A stretch of DNA of 64,000 nt, taken from Parasponia andersonii (taxonomy: Eukaryota; Streptophyta; Magnoliopsida; Rosales; Cannabaceae). Positions 35,605 through 49,562 of the stretch are shown here, one piece after another (position 1 is the stretch's first letter; each line of letters opens with the position of its first letter). A program made the position numbers and the translations under genes. The stretch lies in contig JXTB01000177.1 of NCBI GenBank assembly GCA_002914805.1, forward strand, positions 670,352 through 734,351. The letters are read 5' to 3'. The notes beneath the pieces are model-generated. The model was given only the letters and a program-made list of their open reading frames with translations, made no database searches and was not told the origin of the DNA.

Positions 35605-36529
35605 ATGAATCATCTTAAATTGTTAGGAAAAATCATGTATGTCTCTAGCTTTTATTATATTTTCCTATTTGGCTTTCTAGGGTTAGATATTATATAAAAG
35701 ATTTGTGAAATTTACATGATTTTGTTGAGATATGAAAGTTAAATTTTGAGCATTGGGTCATAAATTTTGAAAATTGTATCAAGTTTGTGTTATCCAAATT
35801 ATATTTCAACAACTCCACTTGGCACCGCAATGCCACATTGGTGGCACTGTAGTGCCAAAGCCAAAAAACTTGGCACCACAGTGCTAGCCTATCCAGTGAG
35901 ATAGGTTGTTTTTTGACCTAATTAAATATTATGGACTCATTTTTGGGTAGAATTGAGTCGTTATCGACTCAATTGGATGTTAGTTTAATGAATTTATATG
36001 TTGGACGTTAGTTTGATAATTATGAAAGGAGGGAGAGAGAGCGTTGATTCTAAAGCAACTACATCATAAGCACTTCAACAATTAAAAACAATAGTTAGTG
36101 AATGAAATTAGAACCTTTTAATAGATTCTCACTTAAAAGACTCTTTTTGACCAAAAGTTTCAATACTAAAGTTTTTATTTGGGATGCACATTATAAATTA
36201 TTTTGTCTATAATGGGAATTTTCTATTTGGATATATTTTTAATTCTAAAAAGTATTAAAAGAGGTTATATTTGAATAGGTGGTATAAATATAATCCCTTG
36301 AAAACAAAACTTCTTAAATGCAAAAAACAAAAACGTTAACAAAACTATTACATAAAATAAATAAATAATAGAAAGTTAATGCTCTATTGAAGACTAGAGA
36401 GATAATTTCTCACTAAGAGAAATTTCAAGAATGGGAAACAAAAAATGAAATGATTATATCTATTGGTCATATTTTTATTTATATCTAACAGTAATGATTT
36501 TACAAAATCAATATTTGAGTCTCTCCTGT

Positions 36530-37010
36530 ATATACACACATATATATATACACACACATTTAAATTAAAAATATTGAAATAAGATAATAACACATGTTTT
36601 TATTAAAATAATTAGTATTACTATTTTTTTAATCTTTTAGCTAAGGAAATTTTCAGGTCTTGTGTTAACTTTTAACATCTAAAAAGAAAATTAACTGAAA
36701 GCAAAGGAAATTTTAATTTGTCATAATATTAATCTAAAATTATTTAAAATTTATATTTGGTAAAGGTATTTATTTTTTATTTAAAGTAATTGTGATATTT
36801 TATTTTTTATATTTCTTTTACAAAGTAATAAATTTTGCATGTTAAATATTTCATATGTTATAAATCTTCTGCATGATTAAGAATAAATAAATAAGGGCAA
36901 AGAAAAAGAAATAAAATAAATGTTGAACCATACTACTCGGAAAGAGGAGTAGAAATATATTCATGCTTATTATATAGTAGTAGATATATATATATATATA
37001 TATATATTAT
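36530..37010. repeat. (TA)n/(CA)n microsatellites
   Basis: Short tracts at about 36531-36560 and 36982-37007. The remainder of 35605-37700 is AT-rich spacer with nothing recognised. Confidence 0.8.
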
Positions 37011-37719
37011 TCCACAATTCATAAATATAGGTTTTATTAATAGATTGTTGTTATAATACAGGGCGTCAAGTAAGAGAGAAATGTGTGTCCCTACTATACT
37101 ACATATTGGATTCCAAGGAGTTCCAAGATTTAGATTGATAGAAAAATTGAAAAAGTGATATAATTGTTTAGATACACGAATATTGTATTTGGTTGTGTAT
37201 TAGAATTTATTTTCTGATTCTTGATAATGTCAAAAACTTATGTTTGATTTTGCATAGGAATATACATATTTTTTGTAATTTCTTAAATAAATAAATATAT
37301 TTTCTTTAAATAATTATAAAATTTAATTGTCTACCAATAATCTTGGTTTATTTTTTAGATAATGTTTCTTAAACATTCAATCTTTAGTTGACTTGACTCC
37401 AAAAAAGTAAGTTACATTGATTCTTCTATTCTCAGTTTGTTATCATAGATCAAATAAACATATATAAATGTGATAGATGGAAATTCTTGTTAAGGCTTAT
37501 AAAACTTTTGAGCCTTAAAACTAATTGTGTTAACAATGACTTCTAATAACTAATCAAGTCAATTTATTCGATGACCAATCATTCATTGAATAAAATGATA
37601 ACAAACCACCAAATGAAATTAAAAAAGGACTACAAATTATATCATTTTGATAATAATTATATGATGCAACTACATTAAACTAAAGCTATAAAAATTTAAA
37701 ATATAACATATTAATATCG

Positions 37720-37960
37720 TTTCCTAAATATGTTGTCAAAGTTACATCATATAATAAGAATTACTAAATTGCCTCAAATTGTTACCAAAGCTTCAAAAAA
37801 TGATATAATCCTATGTCGTATAATAAGCATGTCAAAGTTCCTAAAGTTATTATCAAAGTTTATAAGAATGATATAATATTATGACTTCAAAAATTATCTA
37901 AAGTTGTCAATAAAGTTTGTAAGCATGATATAATATTACAACTTCGAAAGTCACGTCTTA
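37720..37960. repeat. degenerate tandem repeat, unit about 60 bp
   Basis: Three to four imperfect units with shared phrases 'ctaaagtt', 'tcaaagttt' and 'atgatataatatta'. Clearest at 37837-37960. Non-coding. Confidence 0.6.
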
Positions 37961-39362
37961 ATCCATGAACGATGTTGAAACTTTCAACGTAATCACAAAA
38001 ACTATTTTCTAATAGATAATTAAAAGCAAACTCATAAGAAAGCTAAGCTTGAATTCACATCCAACGTAAAAAAAAAAAATAGTCAATCTTAGCTTGATTT
38101 TAGACAATAATTTGGCCGACATCAAGTCATTGATTATTTATCAGTCTATCAATCCCTTTAAGTCCATCAAATACTTTTAGATTTCTAGTAGGATGGAAAC
38201 CAATCAACAAGTTCTTCAATATTATCACCTTAGAAGCTTATAACTTACTGAATTCTTTTACCTACTCACGTACTATACTGACCAATCGGTCTCCACTCTT
38301 AGTTCTCTTCTTACTCCTTTATATGATAATATTGTCCTCTATATATTTTTAAAAAGCCTTCATTGTTATGATATTTGACATTACATAGGTAGTAATATCT
38401 AACAAATCACTTAAAAATATTGTGAGTAAATAGATATAGTATAAATACAGTATTATAAGTAGTAATCATTAATAAAAATAGAATCTTATCTTCTGGAACT
38501 TTAAGCTCATTCATCTCAGATATAGCATCTCGTAGAACTCTAAAGTAAATAATTGCACCCTCCTATCTAGGCAAGACATAAATAAATGGCATATTTTGTG
38601 ATACTATCCCTAGTACATTAGTAGTAATTTTATTTTTACTAATCCGACACCTAGACATATCTAATGCTAGGATATGGATACTAATATATGTATTATTTAG
38701 TGCCTCTACTATATTGTTAAACCATTTTCACCTTTCATTGATTACATTATTAAAAATTGGCTCTAGTCTCTTTCGCAATAATTCATAAAGTCGTAACATA
38801 ACACTTAAGATGTTAAATTATTGACTAATTATTTCACCTAATCAAGCAAGTTGTCCTCTAATAATTCTATTCTCAATGTTGTGAGATATAATGTATAAAC
38901 AAATAAGTATCATTTCTTTAATATCTATATTGTTGATTCTTTTCAAACTCTAGATCTGGGTAAAAATAATAAATATTCTCCTATCTACACTAGCTCTCTA
39001 AACATGCTAAGTCATTTTTATATATCATTCAATTATAATTTAATTAGCCTATCTAATGTCTATAAAAAGAAGTTTCATCTTTTATTCTTTTTAAGCTTAA
39101 ATGCCTCTTACTAATAATTATAGATATTTTGAAAGGCAATAAATTTTTCATCTCATTTAATGTCACCATTATTTGAATCATATTTATCACAATTTTTTTT
39201 CTTTGCAAGACGAGTCATATTTGCACTTATAATCAATGAACATTTCTAAGTTTTCTAGTCTAACAACAATACTCATGTAATTATCAGTGATTATAATAAT
39301 CTCATCTTTAAAAGGATAAGACATCCTAAGAAAAAAAAAATTAAAGCAACAATAGTTTTAAG

Positions 39363-39394
<32 letters not shown>

Positions 39395-40099
39395 TTATAA
39401 ATGATATGCAAAATCTATTGATTGTAGTATAAAAATAATATTTGGATTTCTTATTTATCACTGCGATCAAATTATTCACTACTTAACAAAGTACATACGA
39501 AAAACTATTTAAAAAAAATTACAAAGCAATTCCTTATACAACAAATAAAAACCCATCATGTGCATTTTTTTGTTATAATTGATACGATGTGTGCATAATT
39601 TGCTTATATTTTGATTAAAATCTCTATATTACTTTGGTAGTTTTGATGTTATTTCGAAGTTTACTATATTGTTTTTATGTTTTCAAGGTATTTTGGAGGA
39701 TAAGGAATAAAAAATAGGTGAAACTACGCTAAAAGGGGGTAACACCCAAAAAGTTGAGTTAAAAGGTGGTACATATCTAAAACTTAGGTTAAAAAGCATT
39801 TTTTTTTTTACAAAAACTAAGAAACTAATAGAAGCTAAGCATCGTGACACTGGTTTATAGGTACCACGATACTAAGATTCAGGAAAAACTAGTGAGAAAC
39901 ACTAACTTAATTTATTTTAACGAGTTTAGACTCTGGATATACGAGATTTCTTCCCAAATTGCTCCGAAAGTTAAGTTTTCTATAAAAAGAACTCTCTAGG
40001 TTAGATTCATATATAATTTGGAGACCTTAGACACATGAAACATATTAAAAACCTAAACAGAAGAGAATCAAAAAGAGAAATAAAGCTTGGAGATTACAA
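37961..40099. other. spacer, nothing firmly recognised
   Basis: Very AT-rich. Stretches at 38100-39050 have a base composition that could be an old coding sequence of a mobile element on the minus strand, but stops are frequent and no family motif could be identified. A (TA)n tract lies at 39362-39385. Confidence 0.4.
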
Positions 40100-40970
40100 C
40101 AGCCATCATCATTCTTCTTTCTCTTTTTTCTTTCCTTTTTCTTTGTTTTTATTATTTTAGCATGATAGATTAGTTATTTATTCATATATACATTTTAGAT
40201 TAGATCATAAGTTAGGTTAAGGACTATTTAAAAGTCCTAGATATAATTATTATTTAATTTTTCAGATATTTTATATATTAATTATTTATTCAAAGTTGTT
40301 TATGTTCTTTAATTTATGATTGTTTATGATTTCTATTTTGATATATTTAGAATATCCAACTTCTTATCAAAATTTCTAACCATTGATAGCACGTAAGCTC
40401 ATCCCGTCCTAATTTTTTCTTAGCTTATTGTTAATTAATACAACCTTTTCACCTAATTCCCATTCCACTAAACAAAATAAAATAAGCTCTTTAGATTTAG
40501 TCTAACGAAAGCATTAAAATAAATTGACCTAGGTAACAATCATATAAAATCGGATTATCTTTAACCTAAGTCATATTCTTTATCATAGATAAATCAAATT
40601 ACACAATCTAATCTACCTATAATTTCACTATCCTATTAGAAAATTTAGACAATTACGGATCTTAGATTCTAATCTAGCATTTAATCTTTAACCAGTTCTT
40701 TTTAGTTGTGTATGTATTATTTGGTAATTAACTTAATGGGAATATTTAATAGTGATGGATGAATCTTTAACCTATCTATTTTATATTTTTCACTTTAATT
40801 TCTTGTTTTATTAGATTTAGTTTTAGTTATAAATCCCCCTAAGAACAATAGGATTAGTAGCTTAATAATTAGACTAATTCTATGTTATTGATCCTTCCTA
40901 CCACTATATTATATTAAACTAGTATAGAATTAGGAATGTTTTAATTTGGCTGTTTAACAACACACCACAC
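40100..40970 (+). repeat. Tat-like LTR relic, copy 3, with internal inversion
   Basis: The outer parts match 480-1340 in the same orientation: 'agtttatgttctttaa' near 40300 and 'attgatccttcctaccact' near 40900. The middle part, about 40385-40700, matches the family in the opposite orientation: 'acaattacggatcttagatt' near 40650 corresponds to 'acaactacggatctagaatt' at 18832 on the plus strand, whose own copy is reversed. So the central segment is inverted relative to its flanks. Confidence 0.55.
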
Positions 40971-42220
40971 AAACATGTATTATTCTCTCAATAAAAAATA
41001 AAAAATAAAAGGCAAATAAAATACTCTCTTAATTCTTCAATATCCAAGAGGCTTCACCAAGAGAGCTCTAATGGTATTATCAATTTAGATCAAATAAATA
41101 TCTGAAATATGGAAAACAGTCTCTGAAATTAATTATAAATATAAATCAAGAGACACTACTACGGCCTCACAATCCACAAATTTTGGCGATGAAAGTAATC
41201 AAAAAATAATTGATTTAGGTCTGGATTAGATATAAATTAAAAAAAAAAAACAGAGAGAAAAATTGATGAAAAATCCTGTCAACAAACATGGAGGTTGAAA
41301 GATTCTACAAACTTTGGCTTAGAGAGCTACTTTTACCGAAAACGAATTTAGTAAGGTGTCATTTGAATAAATGGAAAAAAAAAAAAGAACCTAAATAATA
41401 TTTTAGATTTTTTTTTGTAACTATCTCAAGTATATTATTAAGCAATAAAACCGGTATTTATTTTCTAAATCAAGTACTTTAATGGTATTTTTGTAAAAAT
41501 AAGTCTGGGATTTTTCAAAACCCATCCATGACTTTTTAAAATAATTGGTATGAGTGTTTTTTTTTTCTTTCATTTTTTTTGTTGAAGTTTTATCACATAA
41601 AATCAAATTACACTCTCTAGAATTTGTAACAATATTATTAACTTATTTGAACAGACTCAAACCCTTTTTGGCTTATAGCAAAGGTACTTCTTACAAGATA
41701 GTAATTCTAAAAAAAATATTAGTTTTATAATAACTTTCTTGGGCTTCTTACAAATATGAAATTTCCAAAGTTTGTTTTTTTTTCATATGTAACAGTTAGT
41801 TTAAAAGTTTACCAATACAGTATTTTTCTATCCTAAATATCCGAAAATGCTCCTAAAAATTTATAAAAATTACAAATAAACTATAAGCTCCCCCTCCCCA
41901 GTCCAATCCAAAAAAAAAAAAAAAAAAGAAAGAAAGATGCAAGAGGTGTGGGGAAAGCTAAGAATGAAATACAAAACCATTCACAGACATTAGAGTAATA
42001 AGTGAGCATGCTCTCTAGTAACTAGCTCAAAATTATTAAACAGTTAGAAAAGATAAAAGAAATAACTAGTTCATAAATATAAATACTAAGCCTAAGGGAG
42101 ACAAATAGCTATATTCTTTAACTATAAGTAAAATATTCAACTAGTTCTATTCCTAAGGTTTTGGTTCCATCAAATAATTTATTATCATCTTTGATTGCTA
42201 TGACTAGTTCTGTTTGATTA
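40971..42220. other. spacer, nothing recognised
   Basis: AT-rich with A/T homopolymers (41240-41250, 41908-41925) and no credible open frame. Confidence 0.6.
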
Positions 42221-42227
42221 AGATAAT

Positions 42228-42562
42228 CAACTAGTTAGTAAGTACAAGGAAAAAAAATTAATTATAGTCTAAAAAAGATAATCAATTGGTTACTAAATCT
42301 GAGGAATGTAATTAACTGATAAGAAGATAGTTAACTAGTTACTGAGTCTAAGGAAGGTATCAACTATTAAGAAAGATAGTCAACTAGTAAAGAAAATAAT
42401 AAAATCATTACAAAGTGTAAAGAAGATAATCTATTAGTTATTAAATACTAAGTCTAAGGAAAGTCCAATGAAAATAATCAACTAGTTACCAAGTCTAATG
42501 AAGATAACCAACTAAAAAGGAAGATAATCAACTAGCAGGAAGATAGTTAACTAGTAAGATGT
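42228..42562. repeat. degenerate minisatellite, about 30-bp motif
   Basis: At least nine imperfect copies of a unit like AAGATAATCAACTAGTTACT followed by AAGTCTAAGG. Some units are shortened to about 20 bases. The palindrome ACTAGT recurs in many units. Non-coding, in the spacer between OM64 and CAMTA. Confidence 0.8.
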
Positions 42563-45109
42563 GAATAGGAAAAATTTGGAAATTTATTATAAAAACTACT
42601 ATGATTGTTAAAAAAAAAATCAAATAAAAAAGGACAATACTATAAGTAAAAGCATAAATCTATAGAGAGCTATTGAGAATAATTTCCCAGTTTTCTTTAG
42701 GAAAAAAACAAAGCTATCAAAACCTATGAACCTAATACAATTCTTCAAAACTGATACTTTTGAGCTATCTTTGAGGGTGAGATAAGGGAATACCACCTTT
42801 AAGAAGATTTTAATGAAAAGTAATAACTACTATCTTTTTTTTTTTGAGACAAATGCCACTTTTGGAATAGAAATATACAAAATTAACTTTAAGACCATAT
42901 AATAGTTATTGCTTCTTTAAATTAAAGGAACGTTTCATATTTAGCTTAAAAACAAAACGAAAGAAAAATATATTTGACAACATTATTCTCCAATAGAAGG
43001 GGTGGCATTCTGCTCTTCAAGTGGTGACAGATCTAATTTTCTCCATCTTTGAAGGATTATTTTAAACATATGAAACTTCAAGCAAACATATTAAAAGTAG
43101 CAATATTATGATGGTGCTCTACACCAAACTCTAGTAAAGTTGCAAGACCTGTACACTAGTTATAAGGTGGGCCCCATAACTTTATTAGAGTGTAGTGTCA
43201 TGCTCTATTACGTTTTTGCATTTTTCTAACAAAAAAAGTACACTAGAAAATAGTTGTTTTTGGAATTTTGCAATGAAAATTTTGGCAAAATGCATATATA
43301 TATATATATATATATATATCTAAAAAGACCACAAATACAACACTAGGTGACATAAATGGAATTATTTTTGGTATATCATATAAAATGATTGTCTTCACTA
43401 TAGGCGGTAATTATATAAATTTGATACTTGAGTGACTCGATAGTACTTTCATATTAAAAGTTACACAAGACAAATCATAGTATATGTATCTACAAGTGAA
43501 GAAATAAAAACAGTATACAAACTGCAGAAACTATAAGCATCAAGTATAATTTAACGTGGTAGAAATAGAAAAAATGAGTACAAACAATATATATATATAT
43601 ATATAGATATATATATATATATATATATATATAATGCCTACATCTTTGAAAGCAAATTTCCAACTTATGAACAATCTTCCATATAATTTGTAAACTAGGG
43701 TTGGCTCGTGATATTGCATTCCAAGTAAAAAAAACCCGCCCCCCCCCCCCCCCCCTTCCCCCCCCCCCCCCCCCCCAAAAAAAACAAATCTTAAAAGCTT
43801 AAGCAGTAGTATTTTTCTTTTTATGATTCACCCCTTGAAAGGAACTATAATGATGGATATGCCATCTTTGCTGTCTTTGTTTAGAGCCTCAGCTGCTAAT
43901 TGTTTTTCTAACTTTTGTGAATATTTGGTCTTTCTCTCGATTTTAACTACCTCTTGGTTAGACATAACTTGAATTTTGTATAAGTAACAATGGGGAAGAA
44001 AAGAAACATATTATCAATGTTTATTGTAAAAATATTAGCAAGATCTTATCAAGGAGAAAGTAAGCATTATCTTTCTTCCTGATGGAAATAAATACGAGTT
44101 CATTGCAAAACAAAGGAAAATGAAACTAAGTGAGAAAGGTAAGGAGTAAAAGTTATTACCTTTTATAAACCATCATTTACAAGGATGAGAAGATTGGTAT
44201 CTGAGTCAATATCAATACTTTTTATGTTAGGATCTGAATGCACTTGAGATTTTTATTTCAAAATGCTCAAGAAAATACCAGCTGCCCATTGACTTATACA
44301 TCATCTCGTAATAAAACATGCAATATACATAAGTTACTAGAACAGACAACAACATAATCAAATCATGATCACACTATAGATTTTCTATATGTATAGTTTT
44401 GGATGTATCATTGTCAATGTACAATGGCAAGAAATATTATTATATATGCTGGCAACTGTTAATTTCAATTACTAGAAAAAAAGGTCTAAAACTTGAAGAC
44501 ATGAATAAAAAATGACCATGAATTTGATATCAATAATTAGAAAATTCCAACTATAAGGTTTCTTGTATTTGAGTGATTTATGTAAAATGAAGCAATAATT
44601 ATTGCTAAAAATACTCTTAATATCAAATTTATTTATTGTAATGCCAAATAAGTTGCACAATTTTTAATTTGTTCTAGGTTAACTAATAGATCCATTTAAG
44701 AGAATGTCCTTTAACACAAGAATGGTCAAGGTGCAATGATTATGCATGAAGTCAAGTTTCTCTATTTAAACCCTCTTATAAGATCAATCTGATAGTTTTT
44801 TTCAGTGCACTTTTTTAGTAATTTATTAAGATTCAAATTTTATTAGCCAAAAATCCTCAAAATAAGGCCATGAAATATGTTAAGAGTATCTAATTAGTTT
44901 TGTAGAAACTAGAAACTAATTGTACCTCAAAACTTTATTTTATGCAGTAATAATATAAATATATATATGATAAATTCATCTGACAAAATCAAATCAAGCA
45001 AAGATTAATAAAAAGATTTCATGAAACAATTATCTAGGATTGATAGCAAAATATCTTTTGTGGTGTACGTATATTAGAACCAAAAATTATGTTGAACTAT
45101 AATTCATAC
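42563..45109. other. spacer with microsatellites and a C-run
   Basis: AT-rich. Holds (AT)n at 43292-43319 and 43587-43633, an imperfect inverted repeat around 43112-43200 (arms of about 27 bases ending in CTAGTAAAGTT/CTAATAAAGTT), and the C-run at 43739-43776. No genes recognised. Confidence 0.6.
43739..43776. repeat. poly(C) tract, 38 bp with one TT interruption
   Basis: 15-17 C, TT, 19 C, bounded by A runs. Such tracts are rare in plant spacers and hard to assemble. The true sequence is uncertain. Confidence 0.9.
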
Positions 45110-46717
45110 GGTTATGCTAAATACACATACGTAAAATAACCGTAAGTGCACAAGTGATAAATAAGTAATATGGTAATAAGTATAGAGTTATCCATCCTAC
45201 AAGAAATTGGGTATTAAATTATAGTTAATTACTGAAATTATCATGATCTAACTTTATCTAGATAACCAAACTAAATAAGTTTTTAATTTAAATAAATATA
45301 AATATAAATAGAAATATAAAAATAAAATATGGAGACTTTTATATATAAATGTACTAGGGGATTGAATTTACCTAACTATCAACTATATCTTTTGATCACT
45401 AATTACATTCTAATCAACTATTTTTAGCTTATACGTCAAGAATCGAAAGATATTTCTACTCCCTCTCTCGAGTACAGAGTGAAATCATTTCTAAATCCTC
45501 GATTCTAATATTTCTATTCTGAATCAAAAAATTTAGAATTCATTATATTCAATGGTTCTTTGATCATAGTTTTAAAGGAATTCCAAATTCTCTCAAACTC
45601 AACAAAATCCTAAGTTATACTATCTTACAGTCATATCTAAAATTCTCTCGCTTGAGTGATGAATTCTAGAAATCTAATAATCCAACTAGTGGCCGATTAA
45701 CTGAGAAACATTCAGCATGGAATAGCATAAATAAATTCAAGAAAAATATCAAAGAATATATTAAAAATTAAGATATAGAATCAAAGTATAAGCTATGTCA
45801 TTCTCCTAGAATATAACAAATAGTTCAACATAAGAGAAGCTAATAATAATTTCAACAAGAATTTTATATATCCAAACATATTCATAACTTTAAGTACATT
45901 GAAAAATTCAAATGAAATTAGAGTGAGAAAGAGGAAGAGAAAACTCTTTTGTAGAGGTAAAGCTTTAAGCTTCAATTCTTCAAGTAACTTTCTTGAGCAT
46001 TCTCTCCAAAGTTTAGCTTCAAAGATCCCCTCTCTCTATAAATTTTGAGCTCTCAAATGTGTATCTTTTCTCCAACTCTCAACTCCTAAAATAGAGGCTT
46101 AAGGGTATATTTAAGAGGCTCTATGATGACCTAGGCCAGGTGGAATATCAACAATTCGATCAGATGAAATGAAGGGCCAGGATTAACTATAAAATCTCAC
46201 TCAAAATACAAAATCTGATGTAGGGGAGCATTGTGGCACTAGTTAAATTGCATTAACTGAAGGATAGGATCACCGCGGTACACTATATGCAGTGCCACAA
46301 TGCTTGGCTAATTTCTTGGAGAGCATCAAGGAGCTTTTTAGGTAGTACCACAACGCTCCTAGTTTTGGAAATTTTCCAGATCGATAGGCGCCATTGCACT
46401 CCAAGGGCAGCGCCATGGCATTTGCCTTTCTGCCTAAAATTTGAGTTTTTCCTTCTCTTTATATTGACGTGCCTCGATATAGCACCGAGGTGCTTTAGCT
46501 TCTGTCTCTAATGAAAATTCAACTCCTAAACACATCTTTGAACATCTCTAAGGTTTTAGAACTCTTCCATTTTGGTACCAAATATATACTAAATCCTCAA
46601 TATCTTATTTTCTATATCATAAACACAAAATGACATTAAAATAATACGAATACTTGAGAACTTATAATTATTTGATATCAAAGGTACTTGATTTATGATT
46701 GAAATAATCACTCATCA
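45110..46717 (-). repeat. Tat-like 3' LTR
   Basis: 1608 bases. The left end is mutated (GGTTATGC against TGTTACGC in the partner). Contains a G+C block with CACCGCGGT near 46272 and several 'gccacaatgc' type phrases. Confidence 0.85.
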
Positions 46718-49491
46718 AATACCTTCAATCTCAAAGATTTGTTTGTCCTCAAGTAAAACAAAAGATTAAAAAGAAAAGTAAAACACAAATTAAGTACTAA
46801 AGACATAAACGTCAAAGTATGAGTTTCGTATCGAATCAAAAACCGTACACTATCTTTGAAGTCATAAAATATTCTAAGTTCAAATGAAATAAAAAATTGA
46901 GAGTATCTAGAATTTTAATATCAAATATCGGTTTCACCTCACTTATGATTCTCTCGTGAAAGTGTGTGTATAATCAATCTTACTCAACTAAATAAACTCC
47001 AGATAGACTTATGTGCTTAGTATGCTATGAATGCCCTCTAAATCATGTAAATTGGAGCTAGCATAAGCCCATTTTTTGTGTTGTTCTTCACTAATATAGG
47101 TTATAATATTAACAAAGATCAAAGGTCTTTAAAGGATTGTAATGTATAGCCGGGGTTAAATGATAGATAAGAAAGATAGTTTTTAGCTCAGATCACCCTA
47201 GGCATGAATCATAACTCAAGGATCTTGTATGATTCCCAAAAAATTATTCACTAGTTTCCCATTATATCACTCTCTTTTTTTCAATTATATCCATAACAAG
47301 ATTATTCATAAAAACATAAGACTAACTAAACATAATCCTTGATTCTCTCTTTTTTTTTTATTGATATATAGATATATATATATTTTTTATTTTATTTTTT
47401 TAATTTATTTTTTATAACATAAGGATTGTGGCAAAAAGAGGATATATATAAACTTCACCCCCAAACTCAAACTCAATATTGTTCCAATATTGAAAAGAAT
47501 AGAACGTAACACATGATTTGCACAAATTCTCTCATTTTGTTTTCTTTTATTCATAACATACCAACCCACTAGCAACTATCTAAATATAATCTAAACTTGT
47601 TTTCAAGCTTAATGAATCATGTAAGAGTACAATATAATTATGCCTATTAGTGATGGATTTAAGAATTGGGAATTAATTTATTGGTTTAGATACACTTATG
47701 GGAGTGATGAAGAAAATAGGTCAGATAGGCTCAAATGGGATTACTAAGGATTAAACTTTCAAAGGTTAGGTTCAAAGGCTCCAACGATCCAAAGAAATGC
47801 CTAAATCTTCTTTCAATGACACTTAACTTAGAATTTCACTAATGTATATAAGTATTCAATAAAGCTCAAAGTAATCAAGTGGTCATGATTCATAGTACTC
47901 AAATGTAAAGAATTAAGAGTGAACTTTAATTAATGTAAATTAAGCACACAAATAATTTCAATGAATTGTATTTCAAAAGACCTAAAGAATATTTAGTGAC
48001 TAAACTTGTCATCAATAATAAGTTATCTCTTCTAAACAAAACTCACAACTTATTCAAATAAGCAAAAGAAAACAAAAGTGAATAAAAAATTTCCCAAAAG
48101 AAACCAACTCATAAGAAGAAAAATCACAACGACCAATATACGAGAAAAGTTATACCCAACAAATAATTGATCAATAAGTGTTCTTAACCTCGAATTCAAA
48201 ATTGGCAATATTCTCAAAATTTAAATGTTAAATATAAGCACAAGGAAAAAGAATATGCACCAAAGAGGTGAGACATTCTTACCTCCTATTAAAGTTGGCA
48301 AAGGTGGTGCTTTGGACACAATAGCTCTAACTTGGGTGGTGCGAGTCTCCTCTCCATAGTTTTCATCTTTGGACTTATTCATGTACAGATTGATAAAGCT
48401 CATCAAATAATGGCTTTCGCCCATAGTACGTGTCATATAATACGACACATAAGTTTTAGTTTTGAATGCCCTTCAAGCTTGGTGATATATGGAAGTGATC
48501 GGCTCGTATGCTCAACTTGACTCAGCTCTAGCACATGTGATTGGTAGGTTTGAATAAATATGATTGGTGGGTTTGAATAAATAGTGCTAGCAATGGTGAA
48601 GGAAGTTTTGGTCACATAAGATCATCATAGATGTGATCCTTATTGAATAGTGATGACAGGATAATTTAGATCTCAAATGGTGAATATTCACAAGTGTTGC
48701 CTTGTGATTCTTCCTCATTGATTCACTCTTAATTCTCCTCGTCAATTAAGTCGTCATTATCAAGTAAACCCAAGATCTTTCTGCTTGTGCTCAGCTATTC
48801 ACGGTGGCTTTTATCAATATTTGTAATTTGTGCACATATCATAGCCACCGTTCTTTTCATGGCTACAAAGAAGTTATAGAGAGACTCAAACTATGAATTA
48901 TGAATGGTCTTTGTTCTCTCCCGCTTCTCATGGCAAAATCTTGTCTCCTTTGAAAATTGTGCAAAAAGATATTCAAGGTCAAGAGAAGGCTCCAATTGGT
49001 GATGTGGAATATCAAACTATGGTGCCAAAATTTTAGAATTATCTCCCAAAATAAGATGGCATGGTGGATAATTTTGACTCCAATAGTCAAAGTCAGCCAT
49101 ATCTTATAACAACCAATAAGCTTCATCAATAGATAGTTAGTAGATAGAGATGGTACTATTTCCTCTTTCCACCTACATTCTTGTTTCAGGCCGAAGGTTG
49201 TCGAGGAAATTTTGTATTTGATATTCTAGGAAGAAATCATGATTCAGGCACATCATGAGCAACTCTTTATATCTCTATATCTCTACCATGCAAAATAAAA
49301 AGGCTCTGAGTCTCATTAAGAAAACCATAAGAAGACTTGTTGATCTAACATCTCCAAGTACCTCCCAAAACAAAGATTAAAAAATTAAAAATTAAAAATA
49401 AAAATAAATGCCTAAGTTAAAATCAAACTACTTACTTCCGATATCAACAACAATCTAAAAGATTAATTTTCTAGCAACGACGCCAAAAACT
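46718..49491 (-). other. internal region of the Tat-like element, non-coding
   Basis: 2774 bases with only short open frames (up to 88 codons, none with a recognisable domain). Begins with the polypurine-side phrase at 46720-46755 and ends with the primer-binding region at 49473-49491. Includes long T-rich runs (47275, 47350-47410). Confidence 0.75.
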
Positions 49492-49526
49492 TGTTACGCT
49501 CAATGCATATATATTTATATATATAC

Positions 49527-49562
<36 letters not shown>

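Noticed and set aside
37720..37960. Repeat array considered as CRISPR-like
   Set aside because: Units are imperfect and contiguous, with no identical repeats or unique spacers, in a plant nuclear context.
38100..39500. Possible decayed transposase gene on the minus strand
   Set aside because: I could not identify any transposase motif; stops are dense and the resemblance was only compositional.
48863..49129. 88-codon open frame in the Tat-like element interior
   Set aside because: No gag, pol or other domain; consistent with chance in 2.8 kb of non-coding interior.
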